64,000 nt of DNA from Podospora bellae-mahoneyi. Its lineage: Eukaryota; Ascomycota; Sordariomycetes; Sordariales; Podosporaceae. Location: assembly GCF_035222275.1 (NCBI RefSeq), contig NW_026946359.1:1364001-1428000 (forward strand), in the 5' to 3' direction. The notes below the pieces were generated by a model. The model did no database searches. It was not told the origin of the DNA and saw only the letters and a program-made list of their open reading frames with translations. Shown piece by piece: positions 13,441 through 24,363 of the stretch (its first letter is position 1; each line of letters opens with the position of its first letter). The translations under genes were made by a program, and so were the position numbers.

Positions 13441-13584
13441 CTGCTGGTTCTGGGATGTTGGTATTGGCTCTGGGGGGGTTGAGGTTATGGTTTGGTCTTC
13501 AGGGTGGTCCTGAGAGTGATTGGAGACGGTAGACGACCGTCTTCTGGCCCAGGGGGAAAACTGGCCAAAGACAGGGGAAGACAT
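9874..13584 (-). CDS. VSB1: SulP-family transporter with STAS and cyclic-nucleotide-binding domains (Vsb1-like)
   Basis: Membrane transporter of the SLC26/SulP fold. The combination SulP + STAS + cNMP-like domain is that of yeast YGR125W/Vsb1, linked to vacuolar storage of basic amino acids; substrate and vacuolar location here are inferred. Five exons (13584..13317, 13239..12394, 12340..12198, 12148..11602, 11546..9874), introns of 77, 53, 49 and 55 bp, 1158 aa. Residues 1-300 are acidic and Ser/Asn-rich with two polyAsn runs. The transporter domain starts near ALWKNVVVAPVACLPAVV and has the signature GMILFPLGSPIFANLGSAGI. STAS spans about 811-916 (LWLVTGLDYSAGEVF). The cNMP-like domain spans about 1010-1130 (FKSGEQAEGFYLLESG). 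I chose the ATG at 13584 because the longer frame upstream opens only with TTG. The family is firm; the exact start is less so. Confidence 0.88.
13031..13060. repeat. (GTT)10 trinucleotide repeat coding for polyAsn
   Basis: Ten perfect GTT units on the plus strand encode an asparagine run in the N-terminal cytosolic part of the SulP transporter. A second (GTT)11 run in the same gene lies at 13408-13440. Both are in frame and likely length-variable. Confidence 0.9.
13408..13440. repeat. (GTT)11 trinucleotide repeat coding for polyAsn
   Basis: Eleven perfect GTT units on the plus strand encode, with the flanking AAT, a 12-residue asparagine run in exon 1 of the SulP transporter gene. Confidence 0.9.
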
Positions 13585-15321
13585 TTCTTCTGGTTCCAAA
13601 GCGGTCCTACAGACTTGCGGACTCTTTCTGGGGGCGCGCAATCGGAGAGTACCCTAGAAGATGGGATGGGTGTATGGACGGGAATGTTCAACGATCAGGT
13701 TACCCAGAAGCGTGCATGTTGCAGATCCACCAAAAGTCAAAACTGCAAAATGGCACTAGATCCTTGACCCCTTACTTTTCCCCAATAAGAGACCCGATGA
13801 CGAGCTCAAACCGAAGGAAGTGTAGGCGCAAATGTATGTAGGTCGGCTGGTGTGTGCGGTGTTGTCCTGCAGACGGGATGTTGCGAGACCGGCCGTGGGC
13901 AGTTAAGTAGTATGCGATACACGATTGGAATAGGTAAACTCCAATGCAGGCTGAAGAGTGTAACTCGCACAAACAATATGCGCTCCAATATAAGTCGCAG
14001 AGTTATTCACCGGTCGGTACTAGAAAAAAGAGTTGCAAAAAGGTCGTGTACATGAATCGAGGTCAACAGAGAAAGCGGTCGAAGACTGGAAGCGGCGGGC
14101 GGCCAGGAGGGTTCTCGACATATCACAGGACGAAAAAGGTGCCTGCAACCGGTATTTTTGTACGTTTATTTTTTTCCCCACACCAGCCCCACCAAAACTC
14201 AGGGATTCCAGCTCTAAAGCAACACTAAGGTACGTAGGAAATAAGCTATGCGCCTCGCCCAGTCGTAACGTCTTTCCAGCAGTTTTTGCGTCGCTCGTAA
14301 ACGTGGTGCGTGGACTTGAGAAGGTGGAGAGCCAAGAGAGGTGCCGTTTGGACCGCGCCCTCACTTACATGGTCTGGAACACGCAAAGATAGCTCTGAAT
14401 GGTGGGGGCAGAAGCTTCAAAGTCGTCATTAGCCCCATGCAGGTCAATGCAAGAACAGTGCGAATTGGTTTGCTCCATCCTTCACGGGCAGCTCCGGTGC
14501 TCGCGTACCGCACCCGCTTTTCTGAGCTGGCAGCGGAGACATCACTTATCCACCAGCGAGCTATCGAAAATGGCACAAGGAGTCTTGTGGAGATGTTTAT
14601 AGTTCTGTATTTCAATCGACGATCGGTCTGGTGATGTTGTCGAGCTGTTTGAAGCTCAAATTCTCTAGTCTCTGATGGCTTTTCCTAACCCATATATGCC
14701 TTGGCACAGCACAGTATTGCCACCGTGGTCCATCGCCCCTCGACGACGACGGTCGGAAAAAAATTGAACTCGCCATGTGAGCTGAGGCGCCAAATTCCTG
14801 CAGGCGCACACCGTGGGAGCCGTTGTGGGTTGCGGCGCCTGGGTTAATGACCTGGTTGATTTCTCCAAAATTCTCGAACGTCGTATGCATGTGTGACGGC
14901 TGCGGCATTGGCCTTCAGATGGACCGCTGAGCCCTGTTCATGCAGGAGGTGTTCTGCCCCTAATGCCGAGTTTGATGATTTCAGCTCTGTCAGAGGCTCT
15001 CTGATATTGATTTCCGCTTCCTGACTGGAACCGGAAGGCCACCTTTTGCCGTCATGGTGGTGCGAACTTTCGTCATGATTTGGTGGGACAAGAGGGACGA
15101 TGGGAGTCTCGAGTGGTAAAAGACCGTGGCCTCGTGAACACCGCTCGGGACCGTCCTATCTTTCTTCCCCAGACAGTGATCATGGCGAGGAAAATAGCGA
15201 TGGGAGTACTTCCGAGGGACCGTCGCATACTGGGCAATTTGGCCCTGCATCTGTTTTGACCTTCAATATCGTGATGATGTTGGACTCTTACATGATACTC
15301 TTGCACTTCGCCCACGCCCCC
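13585..15321. other. Intergenic region between SulP and PSF1 genes
   Basis: 1.7 kb holding the SulP 5' region and the PSF1 3' region. The open frames (up to about 120 codons) overlap on both strands and lack domain or splice support. I see no RNA gene or repeat. Confidence 0.55.
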
Positions 15322-16088
15322 TCAGCCAAGCTTCTGAAGGTAGCCCTGGGCGATCAGGCGCTCAACATCTCCTTGCCGAACATAGAACTGGCTGTTCTTG
15401 GTGAGATTGATAGCCCTACGCGGTTGTTAGTCTCATGACATACATGCGGGACCATCCGCGGAGAACAGCATGCCTACCCGTATTCGGTCTGGATCTCCCC
15501 CGCATCTTTGAGCACCCGCACGTCAATGAAGAGATCTCTGGGCGGCTCGAGGCTGCCAGTTAGGTCAATATCTGTCCACTGGCCCTTGTAGGCCGCGAGG
15601 AGGTCGCCGTATTGTCGAACGTAGTCCTCCTCTTGTGGGCTCAGACTGCTACTCGCCCCACCATCGGCCGCGGCAGTTGCGCCATTGGCACCACCTCCAG
15701 CTTGCTGGCCAGCGAGGTCCAGGACATCTGACCCGTTCCATACCAGCTCCTCCAGCTTATCTGTCCTGGTGCGGTGGTAGGCAAGGAGGCACCGCTTGTT
15801 TCTCCGCATAGACAAATGGTTGACCAGTAGGGTGCAAGCCGTGGACTGGTCTGCAGAGGGGTCAAATGACCCCTGAAAAGGTTCGAGGAGGCTGGCCACG
15901 TCCTTGTCCAAATCTCGCACCTCACGTGTCACGGCGCGGACGAGCTCTGTCTGGTATGGTGGCAGGTGGACGAGGTTCTGCATGCGTTTGGCGTGTTGCA
16001 CCTATCAGATGTGTGAGTGGGTGTTAAAGTCACTGATGAGACGTTTCTCACTTACCAATTTGTTGCCCTGGTCTCCGTACATCGGCAT
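15322..16088 (-). CDS. PSF1: GINS complex subunit Psf1
   Basis: Psf1 is one of four GINS subunits (Sld5, Psf1-3). With Cdc45 and Mcm2-7 they form the CMG replicative helicase in the nucleus. Three exons, 16088..16056, 16001..15478 and 15415..15322, with introns of 54 and 62 bp, give 216 aa. The first exon is only 33 nt and encodes MPMYGDQGNKL; the next opens with VQHAKRMQNL, the classic Psf1 N-terminus. The C-terminal exon gives the conserved small domain ending with QFYVRQGDVERLI and QGYLQKLG. A Gly/Ala-rich insertion sits near 115-130. Two in-frame ATGs (16088 and 16082) are possible starts; the second would give MYGDQGNKL, closer to yeast. It is divergent from HSP78, separated by 1.3 kb. 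Confidence 0.95.
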
Positions 16089-17417
16089 CTTGGATAAGTT
16101 GGCGAGTTTTATTTGGAGTCGTAGTGAGAAGTAAGAGATTTGGCTCAAGTGAAAGGCTCCTCTAGATTTTGGCTTACTTAGTTGTGAGAAGAAGAGTGGT
16201 GAGAGTGAGAAACCAAGTGGAAGTCGCGCCGCGTCGGGCTCCCATTTAGGTGGTCTGTGTAAGAGACATGATTGGGTATTTGACGCGATAGTCCCACTTT
16301 AATTGAACCTCGACGATCTCCAGTGTGAAGATATCAGATGAGCAATGAAAACAGTCTTCGAGGTCTATTGCTGTCAGGCAAGGTTGAGATAGATTTGCGT
16401 ATACATAGAGATTTGGATTCGACTACTGCCAGCTATGTTGGTCACTGGCAAAGTCTCGGTAAAGTCCAGAGAACGATAATTGACATACGAGGACATTGGT
16501 CTGGAGGTCCTCAAATCACTAGTCATGAGACGAAGTTTGTGACTTAAAAATGTATTTTTTCTATAACCATGACACATCCAAGCTCGCCGAAAGATCACAC
16601 ACAGGCATGTGTCAACCGAAACTAGATTCTCTTGCCACGACAAGCACTCAATCTCGGTAGCTTTCTCGACTTCGCGATGACTTGATAATCGGATCTCTGA
16701 ACAAATCGTTCGTCTGATTTGACCCTTGATAGTCTTGTTCTTACTATGAAGCAACATGTTAGCACGAAGCTTTAGATCTTGCTAACGAGTATTGCGACAG
16801 AGAGTAGGTATCAAGTCAGAACGCATTTGCATGCTGGGTTTCGTCGTCATCTGCGGGGTCTTAAGCCGCTAGGCAACACGGACCAAAATTGATCATCATG
16901 AGAGAAGGAGAGGTAAAAGAGCAAGGAAGGTGCTGATAACTTACCCATACGACAGTGTCACGACTGCTGCTGGCAATGCGATATTCATCTGTTGCAATTG
17001 ACAGCAGCAGTCACCCAGAAGACCGTTGAAGCCATCCAGGTCAAAAAGATACTGGAGGTCGAAGTGGAAATGTCGGCCGCGATACCAGAAAAATGTTTCC
17101 AGGAAGAATTTGTCGAAACTTCGAAATTGCAGTTTAAAAAAGCAGAATGCTGGTGCACAGACCATATAAGCTCAATATCCACTTGTCGCAGCATTAAGCT
17201 CCGATAAGATAAAAGCCTTTATGTGGGGCCATGATGGAATCACCGAGAGCTTTCGAGCTCCCAGACTGAGCTTCTCTATCAGTAAACAGACTTGCCACTG
17301 GCGTCTGTCTGCAAAGACGTTAAATTCAACGGGAGGCTCGGTCGGCAAACCCAATTTGAACTCTGTTGCCCGGCGACAACAACGTTGGAAAACGCAAAAC
17401 ATACAAAACAAACCACC
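16089..17417. other. Divergent promoter region of PSF1 and HSP78
   Basis: 1.3 kb between two divergently transcribed genes, with no recognisable coding region. A GACGCGA element at 16282-16288, about 195 bp before the PSF1 start, resembles an MBF-type (ACGCG core) site but is a single short match. A heat-shock-element-like sequence is listed separately. Confidence 0.5.
17110..17124 (+). promoter_or_regulatory. Candidate heat-shock element upstream of HSP78
   Basis: The sequence TTGTCGAAACTTC has the 5-bp spaced nTTCn-nGAAn-nTTCn layout expected for heat-shock factor, with one mismatch in the first unit (TTG for TTC). It lies about 300 bp upstream of the HSP78 start. It is a motif match only; HSP78 is a known heat-induced gene in yeast, which makes the site plausible. 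Confidence 0.3.
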
Positions 17418-19829
17418 ATGCAAGCACGATCACGGTTACTAACAGTAGCCTCTCGGCGCATGGCTGCCGTGTCGAGGGGGGCTACCCGACAGCGACAATT
17501 TCCCCAAGCCCTCGCTACAACCACACCGCAGACGGCAGCTCTGGTAAACTCACTACGGCTCGTGCCATCTGTGGCAGCTCGGCACTATTCCAATGGCAGA
17601 CCGCACCCACCGGGCGGTACTCACCGCATGAACATGGGAGGCGAGCCGGAGAAGCCTGCTCTGGAACAATACGGCGTTGACTTGACGGCAAAGGCAAGGG
17701 ATGGAAAGCTTGATCCCGTCATTGGCAGATCGGCCGAGATTCAGCGAACGATACAAATTCTATCGAGAAGGACAAAGAACAACCCGGTGCTTATCGGTAA
17801 TGCTGGTGTAGGCAAGACGGCGATTCTGGAGGGGCTGGCCCTGGAAATCGTACGGGGGGCTGTTCCGGAGAGCATCAAGAACAAAAGGGTCATCAGTCTG
17901 GACCTTGGCTCGCTCATCGCGGGAGCCAAGTTCAGGGGTGACTTTGAGGAGAGGTTGAAGAAGGTGTTGACCGAGGTGGAACAGGCGAATGGGGAAGTTA
18001 TCCTCTTCATCGATGAGCTTCACACCCTTCTGGGTCTTGGAAAGGCCGAAGGGTCTATCGACGCTTCTAATCTCTTGAAACCCGCCCTTTCAAGAGGTGA
18101 GCTTCAGTGCTGCGGCGCTACGACCCTCGCGGAATACCGTCTAATCGAAAAGGACGTCGCTCTTGCGCGGAGATTCCAACCCATCATTGTCAGCGAGCCA
18201 ACAGTCCAAGATACCATCAGCATTCTGCGAGGCATCAAGGATAAGTACGAGGTGCACCATGGTGTCCGCATCACTGACGGTGCCCTGGTCGCCGCAGCTA
18301 CTTATTCCAACCGCTACATCACCGACCGTTTCCTCCCAGACAAGGCAATCGACCTGATGGACGAGGCAGCAAGCTCTCTCAGACTGCAGCAAGAGAGCAA
18401 GCCAGACGACATCCAACGCCTCGACCAAAAGATCATGACCATCCAGATCGAGCTCGAAAGCTTGCGCAAGGAAAAGGACATTGCAAGCAAGGAACGACGT
18501 GAAAAACTCGAGGCCGATCTGAAGACGTACGAAGACGAAGTCAAGGTCCTGACCGAGAAGTGGGAAAAGGAAAAGGCCGAGCTCGACGCCATCAAGCAAG
18601 CCCAAGCCGAGCTCGACAGAGCCAGAGTCGAACTTGAAGTTGCCCAACGCGTTGGCAATTTTGGCCGCGCATCGGAGCTCCGCTTCGGCATCATCCCTCA
18701 GCTGGAACAAAAGCTCCCCAAGGAAGACGAGAAGAAGAGCGAGACGACCCTGATCCATGACTCTGTCACGGCAGATGACATCGCCAACGTCGTGTCCCGC
18801 ATCACGGGCATCCCAATTTCCAAGCTCACCTCTGGCCACACCGAACGCCTGATCCACATGGAGGACATCCTGCGGGAATCCATCCGCGGCCAAGACGAAG
18901 CCCTCAAAGCCGTCGCCGACGCCGTCCGGATGCAGCGCGCCGGGCTCAGCGGGGAGAACCGTCCCCTGGCATCCTTCTTCTTCTTGGGGCCTACCGGTGT
19001 AGGCAAAACAGAACTCTGCAAGAAACTAGCCGGTTTCCTCTTCTCGACCGAGTCGGCCGTAGTCAGGTTTGACATGTCGGAGTTCCAGGAGAAGCACACG
19101 ATTTCTCGTCTGATCGGTGCTCCCTCTGGATACGTCGGGTACGAGGACGCGGGTCAGCTCACGGAAGCCGTCAGGAGGAAACCCTACGCCGTCCTCCTCT
19201 TTGATGAATTCGAAAAAGCCCACCGTGACATCTCGGCTCTGCTCCTCCAAGTCCTCGACGAAGGCTACCTCACCGACGCCCAGGGCCACAAGGTCGACTT
19301 TAAGAATACCATCATCGTGCTCACCTCCAACCTGGGCGCTGAGATCCTGGTGGGAGCGGACATGCTCCACCCTTACAAGGAGACTCCGGACGGGGACATC
19401 CACCCCGACGTCAAACGTGCCGTCATGGACGTTGTTCACTCCCAATACCCGCCCGAGTTCCTCAACAGGATCGACAGCTTTATTATTTTCAAGAGGCTGG
19501 CGCTAGAGGCGCTGAGGGATATTGTGGATATCCGGCTGAAGGAGCTGCAGCAGAGGCTGGACGATAGACGGATCACGCTCGAGGTTCCGGGGGATGTGAG
19601 GCAGTGGTTGGCGGAGAGGGGGTATGATCCCAAGTTTGGGGCGAGGCCGCTGAACAGGTTGATCACGACGGAGATTGGGAACGGGCTGGCGGATAAGATT
19701 ATCAGGGGGGAGATTAGGAAAGGGGATCATGCGGTTGTGAGGGTGAATGAGGAGAAGACGGGGTTGGTGATTGAGGGGCAGCCTGGGAAGGGGGAGGAGG
19801 GTCGAAAGGAGGAGGGGGAGGAGAAGTAA
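17418..19829 (+). CDS. HSP78: Mitochondrial ClpB/Hsp100 disaggregase Hsp78
   Basis: AAA+ chaperone of the mitochondrial matrix that dissolves aggregates together with mitochondrial Hsp70. Single exon, 803 aa, close to yeast Hsp78 (811 aa). The start is the ATG at 17418 in ACCACCATG; the frame extends upstream only to a TTG. The first 60 residues are rich in Arg/Ser/Ala and lack acids, a typical mitochondrial presequence. As in Hsp78, the ClpB N-domain is missing and the protein goes straight into NBD1 with Walker A GNAGVGKT (127-134) and Walker B LFIDELH. The middle coiled-coil domain spans about 365-460. NBD2 has Walker A GPTGVGKT (about 524-531) and sensor region [13 protein letters not shown]. 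The C-terminus is Gly/Glu-rich. Identification is firm. Confidence 0.97.
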   Translation: MQARSRLLTVASRRMAAVSRGATRQRQFPQALATTTPQTAALVNSLRLVPSVAARHYSNGRPHPPGGTHRMNMGGEPEKPALEQYGVDLTAKARDGKLDPVIGRSAEIQRTIQILSRRTKNNPVLIGNAGVGKTAILEGLALEIVRGAVPESIKNKRVISLDLGSLIAGAKFRGDFEERLKKVLTEVEQANGEVILFIDELHTLLGLGKAEGSIDASNLLKPALSRGELQCCGATTLAEYRLIEKDVALARRFQPIIVSEPTVQDTISILRGIKDKYEVHHGVRITDGALVAAATYSNRYITDRFLPDKAIDLMDEAASSLRLQQESKPDDIQRLDQKIMTIQIELESLRKEKDIASKERREKLEADLKTYEDEVKVLTEKWEKEKAELDAIKQAQAELDRARVELEVAQRVGNFGRASELRFGIIPQLEQKLPKEDEKKSETTLIHDSVTADDIANVVSRITGIPISKLTSGHTERLIHMEDILRESIRGQDEALKAVADAVRMQRAGLSGENRPLASFFFLGPTGVGKTELCKKLAGFLFSTESAVVRFDMSEFQEKHTISRLIGAPSGYVGYEDAGQLTEAVRRKPYAVLLFDEFEKAHRDISALLLQVLDEGYLTDAQGHKVDFKNTIIVLTSNLGAEILVGADMLHPYKETPDGDIHPDVKRAVMDVVHSQYPPEFLNRIDSFIIFKRLALEALRDIVDIRLKELQQRLDDRRITLEVPGDVRQWLAERGYDPKFGARPLNRLITTEIGNGLADKIIRGEIRKGDHAVVRVNEEKTGLVIEGQPGKGEEGRKEEGEEK

Positions 19830-21079
19830 AGAACAGTTGTGGGTAAAGGGGAGAAAAGTGTAAGTTTGTTGTGCAAGAAAAGTTACAGATGAAGACGCCG
19901 CTCCATCGTTTAACAGGAGATTAGGGGGGCGTGTCCATGCATGAGTTATGGCGCTGGGAATGTATATCATGGTAGCATTTTGGAAGGGGGTGGGTTGTTT
20001 TTTGGACTTTGTATATTTTTGTATCATCATATTGTAGGTTGCGAAATGAGACATGAGAACATGCTGTGAATATTTTCCCTTGCCCTTGTAAATTCTGGTG
20101 GACGACACTTGGGGTTCTAGTTGTGCTCCACAAAGTACCTCAAGACATAAGAATGAGCAAACAATGTGACAAAACAACCTTTCTTTGTGCCCCCCCAACC
20201 CTCACCGCGAGCAACCACCCTCACACGCTCACCTGCCCCATTTCGTCTTGAATAAACCAGACAAAGAAAGCTCGATCCAAACTATGGAATCAAACTGGAG
20301 CTTGAACCCAATACCTGGAGCTAGCCAGTCAATTGCAGATGACGAACCCATCTTTGTGTTGCGTGTGACCATCTAGGTAAACTTGAACCGCCGCCAGATG
20401 ATGCCCAACTGTTACCTACGCTCACCGAGGCAACACTATTGCCATCACACAATTTCTCATTTCGTTTGCACCATCCCAGCGTTATCAGCAAAACACAAAT
20501 CGCATTACACCAAGCATGCTAGAGTACTCATAACAATCGTGTATAGGAGAGAGAAACAGAAGAGGGAAAAGCCAAGACTGGAAAAACGGAAAATCAAATT
20601 GATGATTAGCAACTGTGTTTACAGCCCCCGTAACACTCCTTGCACGCCCACCACTTCTCCCGAACAAAAACAACATCCATAACTTCCTCCCCGCTGTATA
20701 ACGTATGCCCCCTTTTCATCCCTTCGCATCCTCGGCATATCATCAGACGTAGACGTGGAGAGCCAGGTTGAAAAGGAATCGGGGCGTTCGGGGAAGTAGC
20801 AGATGGACTGTTGTTCTCTCCTGACGATGTATCAAATTGTACAAGATTCCAAGCCAATACGCCCCCTGTCTTTCCGAAAAGTGACCAAGTTGAAAGAGAG
20901 TGTCGATTCTCCCTCTGCATCTTCTCATCGTGAACGGCCGTCACCATAGAGGCAGCAACCGCCGTGTGTAATGTTCATGGACCAGTCGATCGTCTAAAAT
21001 TGGGTATATTTGAGAGAACAATCGAACCATGCTTGACTGACCGGTGAAGGGGACCGGCCTGTGGTGTTCTGCGTTACAT
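19830..21079. other. Convergent 3' flanks of HSP78 and the Arf gene
   Basis: 1.25 kb between two convergent genes, holding their 3' UTRs. Short frames only. Nothing else was recognised. Confidence 0.55.
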
Positions 21080-23136
<2,057 letters not shown>

Positions 23137-23819
23137 ATGTTTCTGCGCACAGCAGCCAAGCTGCTGCTCTCAGCCAGCGTGCTGGTGAGCTCAGCTCTTG
23201 CACACAACATCCAGCTCCCAGCCCACGGGCGCGAATGCTTCCACGAGAACCTGCACCGCGATGACAGAATGACGGTCACTTTCCAAGTTGGCGACAGGGA
23301 GTTCGGAAGCTCTGGCAATCTTGATATTGATTTCTGGGTATGTCTTGGTTCTCAATGGGCGGAAGGGGGAGCAGCCGACTAACCAAGTTTTGTTTCGATC
23401 CACAGATCACCAACCCTGTCGGCGGATTCGAAGTAAACGAAAAGTCCATCTCCAACGGCGACTTCTCCTTCGAGGCCAAGCATGACGGCAAGTACCTGTA
23501 CTGCTTCGGCAACGAGCACTGGGGTGCCCACTCCAAAGAGGTCTCCTTCAACGTTCACGGCATCGTCTACGTCTCCGAGGCCGATGCCCCCCAGGATCCC
23601 CTCGAGGTGGAGGTGCGCAAGCTGTCAGAAATGCTGGAGCGGGTCAAGGATGAGCAGGGCTATATCATTGTTCGTGAGCGCACCCACCGTAACACGGCCG
23701 AGAGCACCAACAGCAGAGTCAAGTGGTGGAACTTGTTTGTTATCGGTATTGTTATTGGCGAGAGTGTCTTCCAGGTCTGGTGGCTCAGGAGATTCTTTGA
23801 GGTCAAGCGGGTTGTTTAA
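23137..23819 (+). CDS. EMP24: p24-family cargo receptor Emp24
   Basis: Type I membrane protein of COPII vesicles that cycles between ER and Golgi and packages cargo such as GPI-anchored proteins, in a complex with Erv25 and Erps. Two exons, 23137..23337 and 23406..23819, with a 68-bp GTATGT...CAG intron, give 204 aa (yeast Emp24 203 aa). Residues 1-22 are a signal peptide ending ALA before HNIQLP. The GOLD domain with its Cys pair (REC..., YCFGNEH) follows. Next come a coiled coil with the hallmark EQGYIIVRERTHRNTAEST and a membrane segment at about 175-194. The cytosolic tail LRRFFEVKRVV has the FF motif for COPII and a C-terminal hydrophobic pair, as in yeast Emp24 (FFEVTSLV). Identification is firm. 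Confidence 0.97.
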
Positions 23820-24363
23820 GAAGGAGGCAAAGCCTCGGGGTTTGCATTGCTCGAATAAATGCATATATACACCTTTACTACATGGGTTATCCATATTTTG
23901 GGTGCAGGATCTGGCTGTGCGGAATACGAAAGTGGATTTAGAGGTAATTTTGTCTTTGGGGCTCATGAAGCACAGCAATGGTTTGATGTAAGAAGGAGAA
24001 GGTGTACCGTCACTGTCTGCCATGAAGGCACAGGTGCTTGTAGATGCAATGTCACGATAATTCATGATCTGCCACTTTGTTTTTGGTTTCAGAGCGCTGC
24101 TGATCGCATGGAGTGCCCAGTGGCTAGAAAGGCCGTCTCTTTTCACTGGTCACACTGCTGGACCATCGGTCAAACAAGCATTTTCAATCATGTACAGCAG
24201 ATTCATTCATCTACTAGTCTAGAAACAGATCTTTTCTCATGCTCTTCATATACCAACAGAAGCAGGTAAACCAATTATATCCCCAACGCCGTCGGAAACC
24301 CAACCGAAGTAGGTAATCAAGGAAACCACCCATGTATAATATCCTCCCCTCTCCATGGGTATC
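23820..24363. other. Convergent 3' flanks of EMP24 and DUF3405 genes
   Basis: 540 bp holding the 3' UTRs of two convergent genes. An AATAAA-like signal (cgaataaatgc) occurs at about 23853, just after EMP24. Nothing else was seen. Confidence 0.6.

Noticed and set aside
13317-13641. Longer SulP N-terminus from 13641
   Set aside because: The frame opens with TTG, not ATG. The first ATG, at 13584, gives a sensible MSSPVFGQF start.
20285-20325. GGGTTCAAGCTCC on the minus strand, like a tRNA T-loop
   Set aside because: The flanks do not form a T-stem and no acceptor or anticodon arms could be built.
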